Part shown: positions 1 to 8,221 of the stretch, one piece after another
Layout: every line of letters begins with the position of its first letter
How positions within the stretch are numbered: position 1 is the first letter of the stretch
Source: Microvirga lupini
GTDB lineage: Bacteria > Pseudomonadota > Alphaproteobacteria > Rhizobiales > Beijerinckiaceae
Direction: 5' to 3'
NCBI RefSeq assembly: GCF_014191055.1
Contig: NZ_JACHWB010000001.1
Span: 337,781-401,780 of the forward strand
DNA: 64,000 nucleotides
Made by a program: the position numbers and the translations under genes
Notes under the pieces: model-generated
What the model was told of the DNA's origin: nothing
The model's input: the letters and a program-made list of their open reading frames with translations, nothing else
The model's database searches: none

Positions 1-1606
1 CCCCGGCTCCAACACGGGATGGTTGTGCATGTTCCAAAGGCTGTCCAAGGCCGCTGAGCATTCCTGTTTCGCGGCGCTTATAGACGGTCCAGAGTCCGGT
101 ATGACGGATGGGATCATATGCCTTTTGGATGTAAGCTCCGTAGAGCTCGCGAAGCGGGATACCGTTGACGCCGGCCTTTGGTACCATCAGCACGTCGACA
201 CCCCCAAACAGTTGCTCAGGAGGCGGGTGGTGGACATCATTGATGTTGCGCCCCCAGTGAAGCCATGCGTAGTCCCCGCGAGATGGCGGCAGGCCCAGGC
301 CTGCAGTAAAAGGATTGGCAAAGTCCAGAACCGAGACGTTCTTGGGCTTCACCGGAAGTTCGCTCAGGAGGCGCGCGCCTTCACGGATGCTCATGAGATA
401 ATCGTCCATGAAGCTGCGGTCGCCTGGCACCCAAAGCTTAGTCAGTCTCAGCTCTCCGTAGCGAGGCAAGCCGAACGGCTCACCCACGCGTGCGGCGGCA
501 ACGACGGTATGAACGCCAAGCGCTATGAAGCATTGGACGGTTGTCGGCAGAAGAAGCGCGATCAGCAGAAGTGGAGCCCCTCGGGCCAGGAGTCCATTCC
601 CTTTTGGATCCGCGATCTGTGGGGAGCGCAGCAGGATTTCCGTTGCGACGGCTGCTCCCGCGAACAGTGTGATGATTCCCCAGGGCTGCGAGTTCTGGCT
701 CTGGATGATCAGGCCGGGACCTGCGCAAATTCCGAAGAATAGAAGATCGCGCAAGCTGCGACTTTGCCAAAGCACCAGAACCGCGAAGATGGCGAGAAGC
801 ACGTAGTCGGCGAGATGGCGGAGGAAGGCCAGCGACAGATCGACGATGCCGCGGGTTCCGCTCACCCGGCCTGCGAGCGCGAGATCCTCAAGATGGGCGA
901 TCGTGGATTGCCAGACGGCTTCGATAAGAATGGCTGAGAGGACAAGAAGTCCGAGAGCCCACAGCACCCACCGACGCTGGCGGGCGTCGAACAGCATGAA
1001 GCCGAGAAAGGCGAGGGCAACAAGCCCATAGGTCGCCTTGGTATAGATCATCACCAGACTCAGAGAAGCGGCGCAGAGAGCATCAAGCAGGTTCTGGCCG
1101 CTACGGGACTGCTCGGGCTGGAGATACATCACGACAAGCAGGCTGAGGGCTGCCCATCCGATCCGGTTGTAGAACATTGCGAAAGACAATGACGCGATGC
1201 TTTCGCCCAGATTCGTTGGTACGGCGACGATCAGGAGCAGGAACAAGCCATAGGGGATCCCTACCATTGGCCGGAGGCGTGAACCGAGGATGTGGATCAT
1301 CGGCAGGGCAAGCCCGATCGTCACGGCCGCCATGGCTGTGGGCATGGCACCACCCATGCTGCCGGAGATCCAATATCCAAGAGCCGGCACATAGAAAGAC
1401 AGTGGGCCCAAGGCTGTATGAAAATCACGGTTGGGAACCTGACCGAACACGATCCGGTGTGCGCCATCGAGGAAGATGAACAGATCGTTGAGATAGGCCG
1501 TTGTGACGGTCTGGCCCGGCAAGGCAAGCAGCAACCCGAAGATGGCCGCGGCACAGAGAAGTGTGCCGGCTATCCAGGGTATCTGTCGTCCCGGAGGAGC
1601 CATCAT
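1..1606 (-). CDS. GT-C-like polytopic membrane glycosyltransferase, second tandem copy (C-terminus beyond window)
   Basis: The reverse strand is open from an ATG at 1606 to the left edge (about 535 codons, no stop seen), so the C-terminus is missing. The translation is very hydrophobic with about ten membrane segments. It is clearly paralogous to the next gene: both share the N-terminal block LPGQTVTT-YLNDLF, a luminal-loop motif of the type P-N-x-D-F-H-T-x-L-G-P, and a FYNRIGWAAL block. An acidic residue followed by a G-P loop after the first membrane helix is typical of GT-C glycosyltransferases that use polyprenyl-phosphate sugars. The ATG overlaps the stop of the upstream gene (ATGA), so the two are translationally coupled. 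It lies in an operon with DprE1/DprE2/UbiA-like genes, so a role as an arabinofuranosyl- or related glycosyltransferase is inferred, not shown. Confidence 0.72.
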   Translation of the reverse strand, partial: MMAPPGRQIPWIAGTLLCAAAIFGLLLALPGQTVTTAYLNDLFIFLDGAHRIVFGQVPNRDFHTALGPLSFYVPALGYWISGSMGGAMPTAMAAVTIGLALPMIHILGSRLRPMVGIPYGLFLLLIVAVPTNLGESIASLSFAMFYNRIGWAALSLLVVMYLQPEQSRSGQNLLDALCAASLSLVMIYTKATYGLVALAFLGFMLFDARQRRWVLWALGLLVLSAILIEAVWQSTIAHLEDLALAGRVSGTRGIVDLSLAFLRHLADYVLLAIFAVLVLWQSRSLRDLLFFGICAGPGLIIQSQNSQPWGIITLFAGAAVATEILLRSPQIADPKGNGLLARGAPLLLIALLLPTTVQCFIALGVHTVVAAARVGEPFGLPRYGELRLTKLWVPGDRSFMDDYLMSIREGARLLSELPVKPKNVSVLDFANPFTAGLGLPPSRGDYAWLHWGRNINDVHHPPPEQLFGGVDVLMVPKAGVNGIPLRELYGAYIQKAYDPIRHTGLWTVYKRRETGMLSGLGQPLEHAQPSRVGAG

Positions 1607-3222
1607 GAGCGGCCATCCCGCTGCAGGGCGGCTTCAGGGCGTGATGGAAGACGCCGCCGATACAATTTCCAATGCTGCGTCTCCTCGGCCATGGCGAAAT
1701 GCGTTGCGATGTAGGGACCATAGATGGCTTGCAGCTGTGGCAGCCATCCCTTCGCAGCATCTAGACTATCTGCGGGTTTCGGCTCCATCACGAACTGCAC
1801 ATCGGCCAGCAGCGTCTCAGCCGGGATATAGCTCGTGTTGTTGAGGGTGCGATCCCATTGCAGCCATGACGCATCGCCCTTTGCCGGAGGAGCGTTGAGC
1901 GCTATCGAGAAAGCATTCCCTAAATCGAGCACAAAGATCCGGTCCGGCTTTGGATCGAGCCTGGATAAAGCGTCGATCCCGTCATGGAGAACCTCTTGAT
2001 AGGCTGTGGCTGCGTCGTAGTCGTTCCATGTCCAGAGGTTTGCTACCCGAACCTGCTGCAATCCAGGGAGAGGGACGGCATTGCCTGCCCTGACACTCGC
2101 TGCCGCCGTGTGAAGGCTAAGTGCTATAAGGCAATGGATGCTGGTGGGCAGAACGACGGCCAAGAAAAGCAGTTTCGCGCCTGCAGCCGTCGACCAGCCT
2201 CCTGGATCGATAGTTCGTTCCGGTCGGTGGCTCTCAAATCTAAGGATCGTCTCGGCGGCAACAGCTGCCGCACCATGAAGCATGATGATGCCCCACGCCT
2301 GGAAGTTCTGATTGATGATCAGAAACCCTGCTATGGCGCAGAAGGCATAGAAAAGAAGATCCCGAACGCTGCGGGTGCGGTACATGGCCATTCCGGCAAA
2401 CAGACCAAGCAGAACATAATCGGTAAGGTTGACGAGGATGTGATCCGCGATCTGCCCCCAGGTGCCGCGCAACCCGCCTCCCACATCAAAGGCCAGGCGC
2501 AGATCGGCCAGATAGGCGAGGGAGGATTGCCAAATGAGCTCGATGATCAGCACAGCGAGGATCGTGATACCCAGTGCGCTGGCAGACCAACGGCGCTGCT
2601 CCCGGTCCGAGAGCATGAACAGAAGGAAGGCAAGGGCCACAACACCGTAGCTGAGCTTGGTGTAGAGCATCAGCAGTGTCAGAGCTGTTGCGCAGGCCGT
2701 GTCCAGAATCGTTTGGCGACGGCCAATGCTCAATGGGCGGAGATACATGATAAGGAGCATGCCCAGGGCAGCCCAGCCGATCCGGTTGTAGAACTTGGCA
2801 AAAGACAGGGAAGTGACGCCCTCACCGAGATTGACGGGCACCGCCAGGATCAGGAGCAGGAACAGGCCGTAGGGAAGAGCAATGAATGGATGCAGCCGCG
2901 AGCCGAGGATGTGCGTCATCGGCATGGCGAGCAGAAGCGTGATCAGGGCCATGGCGGTGGGCATGGTTCCGCCGAGACTTCCCGACAGAGCATAACCTGC
3001 AGCCGAGAGATAATAGGCAAAGGGACCTAACGGCGTGTGAAAGTCCTGGTTCGGCACTTGGCCTGCGGCGATCCGGTAAGCACCGTCCAGAATGACGAAG
3101 AGGTCATTCAGATATCGGGTCGTAACGGTTTGTCCTGGAAGAGCAAGCAGCAGGGCGAGGAGGAATGCGGCAGCCAGCAGGATCGGCCCCACCTTCATGG
3201 GGCGCTCAGTCCAGAGCCGCAT
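1603..3222 (-). CDS. GT-C-like polytopic membrane glycosyltransferase, first tandem copy
   Basis: This 539-residue protein begins with a short cytoplasmic stretch and a first membrane helix at about residues 10-30. A loop with D-F-H-T-P-L-G-P follows at about 60-67, then eight to ten more hydrophobic helices and a soluble C-terminal part of roughly 170 residues. The architecture resembles GT-C membrane glycosyltransferases (PMT/ArnT-like), although no family-defining motif beyond the acidic loop can be named. The start at 3222 is supported by a GGAGGAAG ribosome-binding site a few bases upstream. It follows the DprE2-like reductase by 25 bp and overlaps its own paralogue downstream. The operon context makes a lipid-linked pentose donor plausible. 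It could instead be a glycan polymerase or ligase. Confidence 0.78.
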   Translation of the reverse strand: MRLWTERPMKVGPILLAAAFLLALLLALPGQTVTTRYLNDLFVILDGAYRIAAGQVPNQDFHTPLGPFAYYLSAAGYALSGSLGGTMPTAMALITLLLAMPMTHILGSRLHPFIALPYGLFLLLILAVPVNLGEGVTSLSFAKFYNRIGWAALGMLLIMYLRPLSIGRRQTILDTACATALTLLMLYTKLSYGVVALAFLLFMLSDREQRRWSASALGITILAVLIIELIWQSSLAYLADLRLAFDVGGGLRGTWGQIADHILVNLTDYVLLGLFAGMAMYRTRSVRDLLFYAFCAIAGFLIINQNFQAWGIIMLHGAAAVAAETILRFESHRPERTIDPGGWSTAAGAKLLFLAVVLPTSIHCLIALSLHTAAASVRAGNAVPLPGLQQVRVANLWTWNDYDAATAYQEVLHDGIDALSRLDPKPDRIFVLDLGNAFSIALNAPPAKGDASWLQWDRTLNNTSYIPAETLLADVQFVMEPKPADSLDAAKGWLPQLQAIYGPYIATHFAMAEETQHWKLYRRRLPSRPEAALQRDGRS

Positions 3223-3247
3223 GACTTCTTCCTCCGTGGGTCAGGGG

Positions 3248-3991
3248 TTAGAGGCGCAAGCGCTTGAAAAACCGTTCGGGAATGCTGCCGACGGCCATCA
3301 TGACGGGACGCCAGATCGGGCGCACATAGATCACGTCGCGGCCGCTCCTCTCGGCCGCTGTGAAGATGGCGCGCCCGACCTCGCTGGGCTCTGCGGTGAG
3401 GATGGGAGGCAGCTTCATGCCGGCGGTCATCTGCGTGCGCACGAAACCGGGTTTGACCGTCACCACCCGCAGCCCCTTGGGAGCCAAGCGGTTGCGCAGG
3501 CCCGACAGGAACGCCGTGAAACCGGCCTTGGCCGCGCCGTAGAGGTAGTTCGATCCGCGGCCGCGATCGCCTGCCACGGAACTTACGCCGACGAGAGTGC
3601 CGGATCCACGCGCCAGGAAACGCTCCGCGAAATACCCGAGCAGGAGCGCCGGGCCCTCGAAATTCGTACGCAGCACGAGAGATGCATGGGCCATATCGGT
3701 CTGCCCCTTCGCCTGATCGCCCAGTTCGCCAACAACACACACCACTGTATCCGGCAGCGTGGACAGGCTGTTGGCAAAGCTCTCGAAGGCGCCGCTCTCA
3801 AGAATGTCGAGCCGGTGCACCGTCACCTCGGCGCCGGTCCGGGCACGGATGTCGTCGGCGTTGCGACGGGCTTCCTCATCATTCCGGGCGGCGAGCTGCA
3901 CCTGCCAGCCAGCCTGAGCATAGTGAAGTGCCGTGGCGCGCCCGATATCGGAGGTGCCGCCGACGAGGAGAAGGGTTTTCGAAGGTTCCAT
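3248..3991 (-). CDS. dprE2: DprE2-like short-chain dehydrogenase/reductase
   Basis: This 247-residue SDR has the nucleotide-binding loop G-G-T-S-D-I-G near residue 11, an S-S-V-A-G segment, and the catalytic Y-G-A-A-K near residue 147. Length and motif order fit classical SDRs. In actinobacteria DprE2 reduces the polyprenylphosphoryl 2-keto-pentose made by DprE1, using NADH, to give polyprenylphosphoryl-D-arabinose. The assignment rests mainly on adjacency: its ATG shares one base with the TGA of the DprE1-like gene, the order found in mycobacteria. The SDR fold alone would not fix the substrate. It probably acts at the inner face of the membrane together with the DprE1-like partner. Confidence 0.82.
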   Translation of the reverse strand: MEPSKTLLLVGGTSDIGRATALHYAQAGWQVQLAARNDEEARRNADDIRARTGAEVTVHRLDILESGAFESFANSLSTLPDTVVCVVGELGDQAKGQTDMAHASLVLRTNFEGPALLLGYFAERFLARGSGTLVGVSSVAGDRGRGSNYLYGAAKAGFTAFLSGLRNRLAPKGLRVVTVKPGFVRTQMTAGMKLPPILTAEPSEVGRAIFTAAERSGRDVIYVRPIWRPVMMAVGSIPERFFKRLRL

Positions 3992-5325
3992 CAGATGCCC
4001 AGCCGTGCCGACAGACGCGAAGAGATACGACCGGTTGCACCGATGCTCCGTCGCAGGTCGCGGAAGCGGAACAATTCAGGATAACCGGCCTCGAAGGTTG
4101 CAGGCGATTGCCTTGCGTCCTTGGCTAGATAGAGCCGTCCTCTGGCTTCGACCACCAAACGGTCAAGCTCCTCGAGCAGGGGGAAGACCTCGTCGCTGAC
4201 CGGCAGGTCTAGGGTCAGGGTGAAGCCTTCGAACGGGAACGAGAGAAGGCCGTGACTCGGGCCGAGCTGCTTAAGCACCGCCAGGAAGGATGCGTTGCCA
4301 TGCTTGGCGATGCGCTCGAGGATGCCGCCCAGGACAGCTTGAGCCTTCGCTGTAGGGATGACGCATTGATACTGCAGGAACCCGCGCCGCCCATAGATGC
4401 GGTTCCAGTTGCCGATCCCATCGAGGGGGAAGAAATAGGGATTCCAGTGAACCAGGAACGGATAGCCGGATTTCACGACTCCTGCCCGGAAGTAGAGCTC
4501 ATTGAAGGCAGAAACCGACAAGCGGTTGAGCGTGAAGGAGGGCAGGTCGAGCGGGATGCTCAGGCGGCCGAGCTTGGATGCGGGATAAGGTGAGGATCCG
4601 GGGCGAAGGGCGTCCAAATCCCTTTGGGTGGCATGTTCTGCCGCAAAGATCAGCGAACGACCAAGCGAAGCGCCACGGGCGAGGCAATCAACCCAAGCCA
4701 CCGAGTAGGTTGCGTTGCTTGTCTCCTCGAGAGCCCGGATGGCGCTGTCGAGATTTTGGGCGACGGTGGTCGTCTGGCGCATCCACCCGGTCTCGATGCG
4801 CCGAAGATGGAAGGTGGCGTCCAGGATGGTGCCCGTGAGCCCCATTCCTCCAATCGTGGCGGACAGGAGTTCGGGATTCTCGTCACGCGAGCAGGTGACG
4901 ATGCTTCCATCCGGCAGAGCCAGGGTCAGGCTTTCCACATGGTCGCCAAATCCGCCGTCCCGGTGGTGGTTCTTGCCGTGCACGTCCGAGGCGATCATGC
5001 CGCCGATGGTGACGAACTTGGTGCCCGGCACAACGGGAGGGAAGAGGCCCCTCGGGACCACGATATCGAGGAGATCGGAGAGCAGGACGCCCGCTTCCAC
5101 CTGAATACGGCCTGTTGCCTGATCAAAGGCCCGGATACGATCAAGTCCCCGGGCCATGAGGGTGACCTGCTCTCCGATGGCGGCATCACCATAGGCGCGT
5201 CCATTGCCGCGGGCCACCAGCCCGGTCCGGGAGGCCATCAGGGAAGGGAAGGCTTTGGGGGACGTGGGGCAGAGGGTCTCTGACGGATGGCGGGGGTAGC
5301 GCCCCCAACCGGCGAGTTCCGTCAT
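3991..5325 (-). CDS. dprE1: DprE1-like FAD-linked polyprenylphosphoryl-ribose 2-oxidase
   Basis: This 444-residue VAO-type flavoprotein has an N-terminal FAD-binding segment G-N-G-R-A-Y-G-D near residue 40. The H-G-K-N-H-H motif near residue 116 matches the flavin-contacting region of mycobacterial DprE1, and the C-terminal Y-L-A-K-D-A-R keeps the lysine equivalent to active-site Lys418. DprE1 oxidises the C2 hydroxyl of polyprenylphosphoryl-ribose. At the position of mycobacterial Cys387 (N-I-C-V-D) this protein reads T-L-T-L-D, so the cysteine attacked by benzothiazinones is replaced by threonine. It overlaps gtrA upstream (ATGA) and the DprE2-like gene downstream, which indicates one operon and coupled translation. 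Confidence 0.88.
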   Translation of the reverse strand: MTELAGWGRYPRHPSETLCPTSPKAFPSLMASRTGLVARGNGRAYGDAAIGEQVTLMARGLDRIRAFDQATGRIQVEAGVLLSDLLDIVVPRGLFPPVVPGTKFVTIGGMIASDVHGKNHHRDGGFGDHVESLTLALPDGSIVTCSRDENPELLSATIGGMGLTGTILDATFHLRRIETGWMRQTTTVAQNLDSAIRALEETSNATYSVAWVDCLARGASLGRSLIFAAEHATQRDLDALRPGSSPYPASKLGRLSIPLDLPSFTLNRLSVSAFNELYFRAGVVKSGYPFLVHWNPYFFPLDGIGNWNRIYGRRGFLQYQCVIPTAKAQAVLGGILERIAKHGNASFLAVLKQLGPSHGLLSFPFEGFTLTLDLPVSDEVFPLLEELDRLVVEARGRLYLAKDARQSPATFEAGYPELFRFRDLRRSIGATGRISSRLSARLGI

Positions 5326-5717
5326 GCCTGCCGCTCCCTGAACACAAAGGTCCGATCCAGAATGAACTTGGTGGCATACCCGATGGCAAGTCCTATCACC
5401 GCACCGGTATACTTTGCCAGATCCGTCTGCCAGATCATCCAGAAGGCCACCTCGAAGCCCCAGAATACCAGGGTGGTCAGGACGCTGAAGGCACCATAAA
5501 GGGTGATCTTCTGGACCTCCTGCCGGTGGCCGTCATAGTCATCGTCGAACACCCACTTCTTGTCGAGCACGTATTTCAGGATGAAACCGGTGGCCGTTCC
5601 CATCAGGATGGACAGAACCAAAGGTGCTGCCGGCGCAATCCGGATGACGACTTCCTGGGTGACCAGATTGACGAGTGTCGCGATGACGGCGAACAGAACA
5701 TAGCGGACAAACATCAT
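5322..5717 (-). CDS. GtrA-family small membrane protein
   Basis: This 131-residue protein is predicted to have four membrane helices and two aromatic/basic loops, K-W-V-F-D and R-T-F-V-F, that mark the GtrA family. GtrA proteins are thought to help translocate or present polyprenyl-phosphate-linked sugars; the mycobacterial homologue Rv3789 is encoded beside dprE1. Here the gene sits between the UbiA-type transferase and dprE1, so a role in flipping or handing over a polyprenylphosphoryl-pentose is a reasonable inference. Translation can start at either of two adjacent ATGs (5717 or 5714), behind a GGGAG ribosome-binding site. Confidence 0.85.
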   Translation of the reverse strand: MMFVRYVLFAVIATLVNLVTQEVVIRIAPAAPLVLSILMGTATGFILKYVLDKKWVFDDDYDGHRQEVQKITLYGAFSVLTTLVFWGFEVAFWMIWQTDLAKYTGAVIGLAIGYATKFILDRTFVFRERQA

Positions 5718-5797
5718 CGGCCCGACTCCCTTGTAAGGGCCTGAAGAAGGGTCCGAGAAGGCTCTGTGCCCTCGATCGATTGCCGAAGAGACATGGC

Positions 5798-7348
5798 TTA
5801 GACGGCAGCTACGATCAGGGCGGCGGCAGCCGCCACCGTCAGAAGGCTGACCCGGTCCTTGAGGGCGAATACCACGGGATCGTCATCCATGATCCGGCGC
5901 CCGGCAAGCATCAGCGCCCGTGCAATCCAGAACATGAGGAGCGGGCCGACGAGCCAGAGGAGCTGAGGGCGCGAATAAAGCTCGTTGACGCTGTCGCTCG
6001 AGATGTAGAGCGCCAGGATCGTCACGGCATTGAAGCCCGCCGCCGCAGCCAGGGCGGCCACGATGTCCAGGTCGCTGTTCTTGTAGTCACGGCTGGTCGG
6101 GTCCGGGAGGTTGGCGTCACGACGGGCCGCCAGTTCCACGTAACGCTTGATGAGGGCGAGGGACATGAAGATCATCATGCTGAAGGCGATCAGCCATTCC
6201 GAAACGGCAACGGATACCGCAACAGCGCCCCCAATCACTCGGACGGAGTAAAGACCAGCCAGGGTGATCACGTCGACCACCATCATGCGCTTGAGCACGA
6301 AGGAATAGGCAGTCGTGAGGGCGAAGTAGCCCAGCAGCACGCCTAGGAACGACAGCGACACAGTGGACCCGACAGCCAGCGCCCCGAGGAAGAGAACCGG
6401 TATGGCCATCACGCCATGCATCAGGGGAATGGCACCGCTCGGCAGGGGGCGCTTGCTCTTGCTGCGATGCCCCCGATCGTCCTGCAGGTCCACCAGATCG
6501 TTGAGGATGTAGATGCTCGAGGCACAGAGCGAGAAGGCAATGAAGGCCAGAACGGCTTGGGTGATGGCTTCCAGCGTGAACAGATGTGCCGCCAGGAGCG
6601 GGAGGAAGATGAGGGCGTTCTTGGCGTATTGATGCACACGCAGCATCCTGGCCCAGGTCCGCCACGTCGGGCGCGTATGGGTCAGATGCTCGGCGTCAGG
6701 GCACTGACGGGCTAGCTTTCTCCTCACCCCGGCAGGGGTACGGATGGCGATCGATTGGGCAGCCTTCTCCCAGACGGGAAGATCGGCGGCGTCATTGCCG
6801 ACATAGTCGAAACCGCGGTCGCCGAAGGCTTCGACGAGCTGCTGAGCCTTCCTGCGGCCGGCCAGATTCGTGGTCTCATCGGACGCGAACCATCCGGTAA
6901 AAAGGCCAAGGTGGTCGGCTATGCTCTCCACCAGACGCTGATGGCTGGCGGATGCCAGGTAAACAGGACGCCCTGCCGCTCTGGCTTGGCGGATCAGGGA
7001 CAGAACCTCAGGATCATACGGCAACGTTCCCGGATTGAAATCGACAGGTTCGGACAGGCGGTGCTTCAGGGCGGCCTTGCCGCGGGAGAGAGCCATCAGC
7101 ATGTCGAGGATGGATTGTGGCCGGCGACCCAATTCCGAGAAGGCGGTTTCGATCAGCAGGTCGGACGCGATCAGGGTGCCGTCGAGATCGACGACGAGAG
7201 GCCGAGGCGCCTCTCGGTCGGGCGTCTCGATCTCAAGCGTTGTCCAATGCGCCTCATCCCTCTCATAGCGGCGCTCGGAGCGCTCATGGGGAAGGGGGGG
7301 GCGGGCACGATGGGGCAAAGTCTGCGGTTTGAGGTCAGATCGCACCAA
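5798..7348 (-). CDS. HAD phosphatase-UbiA prenyltransferase fusion (phosphoribosyl-polyprenyl-phosphate synthase type)
   Basis: This 516-residue two-domain protein has an N-terminal HAD-like phosphatase domain at about residues 45-225, with motif I as D-L-D-G-T. The C-terminal UbiA domain, about residues 235-516, has roughly nine membrane helices and the Mg-binding signature N-D-L-V-D-x-x-D-D followed by K-R-P-L. UbiA members of the Rv3806c type move phosphoribose from PRPP to polyprenyl phosphate. A fused HAD domain could then remove the 5-phosphate, giving the DprE1 substrate. No ATG is available: translation probably starts at TTG 7348 or GTG 7345 after an AGGGGAG site. It is the first gene of the minus-strand operon. 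The exact acceptor lipid is unknown. Confidence 0.85.
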   Translation of the reverse strand: MVRSDLKPQTLPHRARPPLPHERSERRYERDEAHWTTLEIETPDREAPRPLVVDLDGTLIASDLLIETAFSELGRRPQSILDMLMALSRGKAALKHRLSEPVDFNPGTLPYDPEVLSLIRQARAAGRPVYLASASHQRLVESIADHLGLFTGWFASDETTNLAGRRKAQQLVEAFGDRGFDYVGNDAADLPVWEKAAQSIAIRTPAGVRRKLARQCPDAEHLTHTRPTWRTWARMLRVHQYAKNALIFLPLLAAHLFTLEAITQAVLAFIAFSLCASSIYILNDLVDLQDDRGHRSKSKRPLPSGAIPLMHGVMAIPVLFLGALAVGSTVSLSFLGVLLGYFALTTAYSFVLKRMMVVDVITLAGLYSVRVIGGAVAVSVAVSEWLIAFSMMIFMSLALIKRYVELAARRDANLPDPTSRDYKNSDLDIVAALAAAAGFNAVTILALYISSDSVNELYSRPQLLWLVGPLLMFWIARALMLAGRRIMDDDPVVFALKDRVSLLTVAAAAALIVAAV

Positions 7349-7654
7349 GAGCCCGTGCTCCCCTTTTGAAATCCATCAAAGAACGTGTGTTCGCTTATTC
7401 TGGCGCTTGTACATGGAGCACAGCGCCCTCATGCCAAGCTGTTTCTGGACCTTTAAGGCAATACGCATCGTCGTCTGGCTGAGCCAGACTCAGGCTTTTG
7501 AAGCAATTGGCAGAACTTGACGGCAAACCAACAAACGCGGCTGTAAAAAGTTTCATGAATGAGTTTGGGGCGCAGAAAACGTTAACCATGACCCTTAACT
7601 AGGCCGCAAGGATGTTGGGCCAGTGTTTGTCTCAATCCATGAGGAGGATCTGAG
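7349..7654. other. Divergent intergenic region with a TTAACCAT element
   Basis: About 306 bp separate the minus-strand polyprenyl-sugar operon from the plus-strand gene at 7655. I see no convincing gene here. TTAACCAT at 7582-7589, with a second TTAA nine bases further on, resembles the CtrA half-site and lies about 65 bp before the downstream ATG. Promoters for both directions must lie in this stretch, but no clear -35/-10 pair stands out. Confidence 0.35.
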
Positions 7655-7870
7655 ATGGACGATTGGTCAGGGCGGAAATGGGAGCCGGTTACCGAGGAGC
7701 GACTGCTCCGGGCAATTGATGTGCTCGTCGCAATCGCCAAGGAGCATGGCCCAGCCTTCGATCCTGTTCTGGAAACGGTGAGGCAGGAGCTTCACGATTT
7801 CCGGCATCGGCAGCAAGTCACGGAGCTGGTCGAACGCGAATCTGGACTTCCCCTCCGCAAGGCAGGCTAA
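7655..7870 (+). CDS. Small hypothetical protein (71 aa)
   Basis: The ORF begins behind an excellent ribosome-binding site (GAGGAGG, about 9 bases before the ATG) and encodes a charged, soluble, mostly helical 71-residue protein without a signal peptide, membrane segment or recognisable motif. A CtrA-like TTAACCAT element lies upstream at 7582. It appears to be monocistronic, with a convergent small gene after it. I do not recognise the family and assign no function; the strong start signals are the main reason to call it real. Confidence 0.65.
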   Translation: MDDWSGRKWEPVTEERLLRAIDVLVAIAKEHGPAFDPVLETVRQELHDFRHRQQVTELVERESGLPLRKAG

Positions 7871-7914
7871 GGGGCTGGCGTATAGATCTGACTTATGCAG
7901 TTGCGGCCCAGTTT

Positions 7915-8151
7915 TCAGACTGGCTGCAACTGCTCCTCGCGGACGAGGCGCGCAGGGCCGTTATGGGTTCCTCGCACGTGATACTGAAAGCCTGCCTGGT
8001 CCGCGGGAAGGAGGCGGGTGACCTCCCATACGTCGTCAGGGCGTGTGCTGTCGACGGTGGTCACCATGTTGAGAAAGGCCTCGACCGTATTGGTGCTTGT
8101 AAGCCTGACCAGACGCACCCGGTCTCCGATTTTGAACTTGTGCGACGTCAT
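7915..8151 (-). CDS. Small hypothetical protein with an SH3-like N-terminus (78 aa)
   Basis: The reading frame is open further upstream, but the natural start is the ATG at 8151, which begins M-T-S-H-K-F-K-I-G-D-R-V and has a GGGGGA element upstream. The product is 78 residues. The opening F-K-I-G-D-R-V-R-L-V and later W-E-V-T-R-L-L-P-A pattern suggests a small beta-barrel, SH3/KOW-like, as in many short rhizobial proteins of unknown function. No enzyme motif is present. It is transcribed convergently with the 71-residue gene and divergently from the receiver gene at 8222. Confidence 0.6.
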   Translation of the reverse strand: MTSHKFKIGDRVRLVRLTSTNTVEAFLNMVTTVDSTRPDDVWEVTRLLPADQAGFQYHVRGTHNGPARLVREEQLQPV

Positions 8152-8221
8152 GGCGCGATCCCCCGCTCGATAACCACCTGAGCAGTAGGAACTAACATAG
8201 GTTAGTTTCGTTCCACGCTGC

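Noticed and set aside
1984..3030. 348-codon plus-strand frame across the membrane glycosyltransferase gene
   Set aside because: It is antisense to a gene with clear membrane helices and a strong ribosome site; its own product is polar low-complexity with no start signal.
3092..4084. 330-codon plus-strand frame
   Set aside because: It is a shadow of the DprE2-like gene in a GC-rich region; no family resemblance and no ribosome site.
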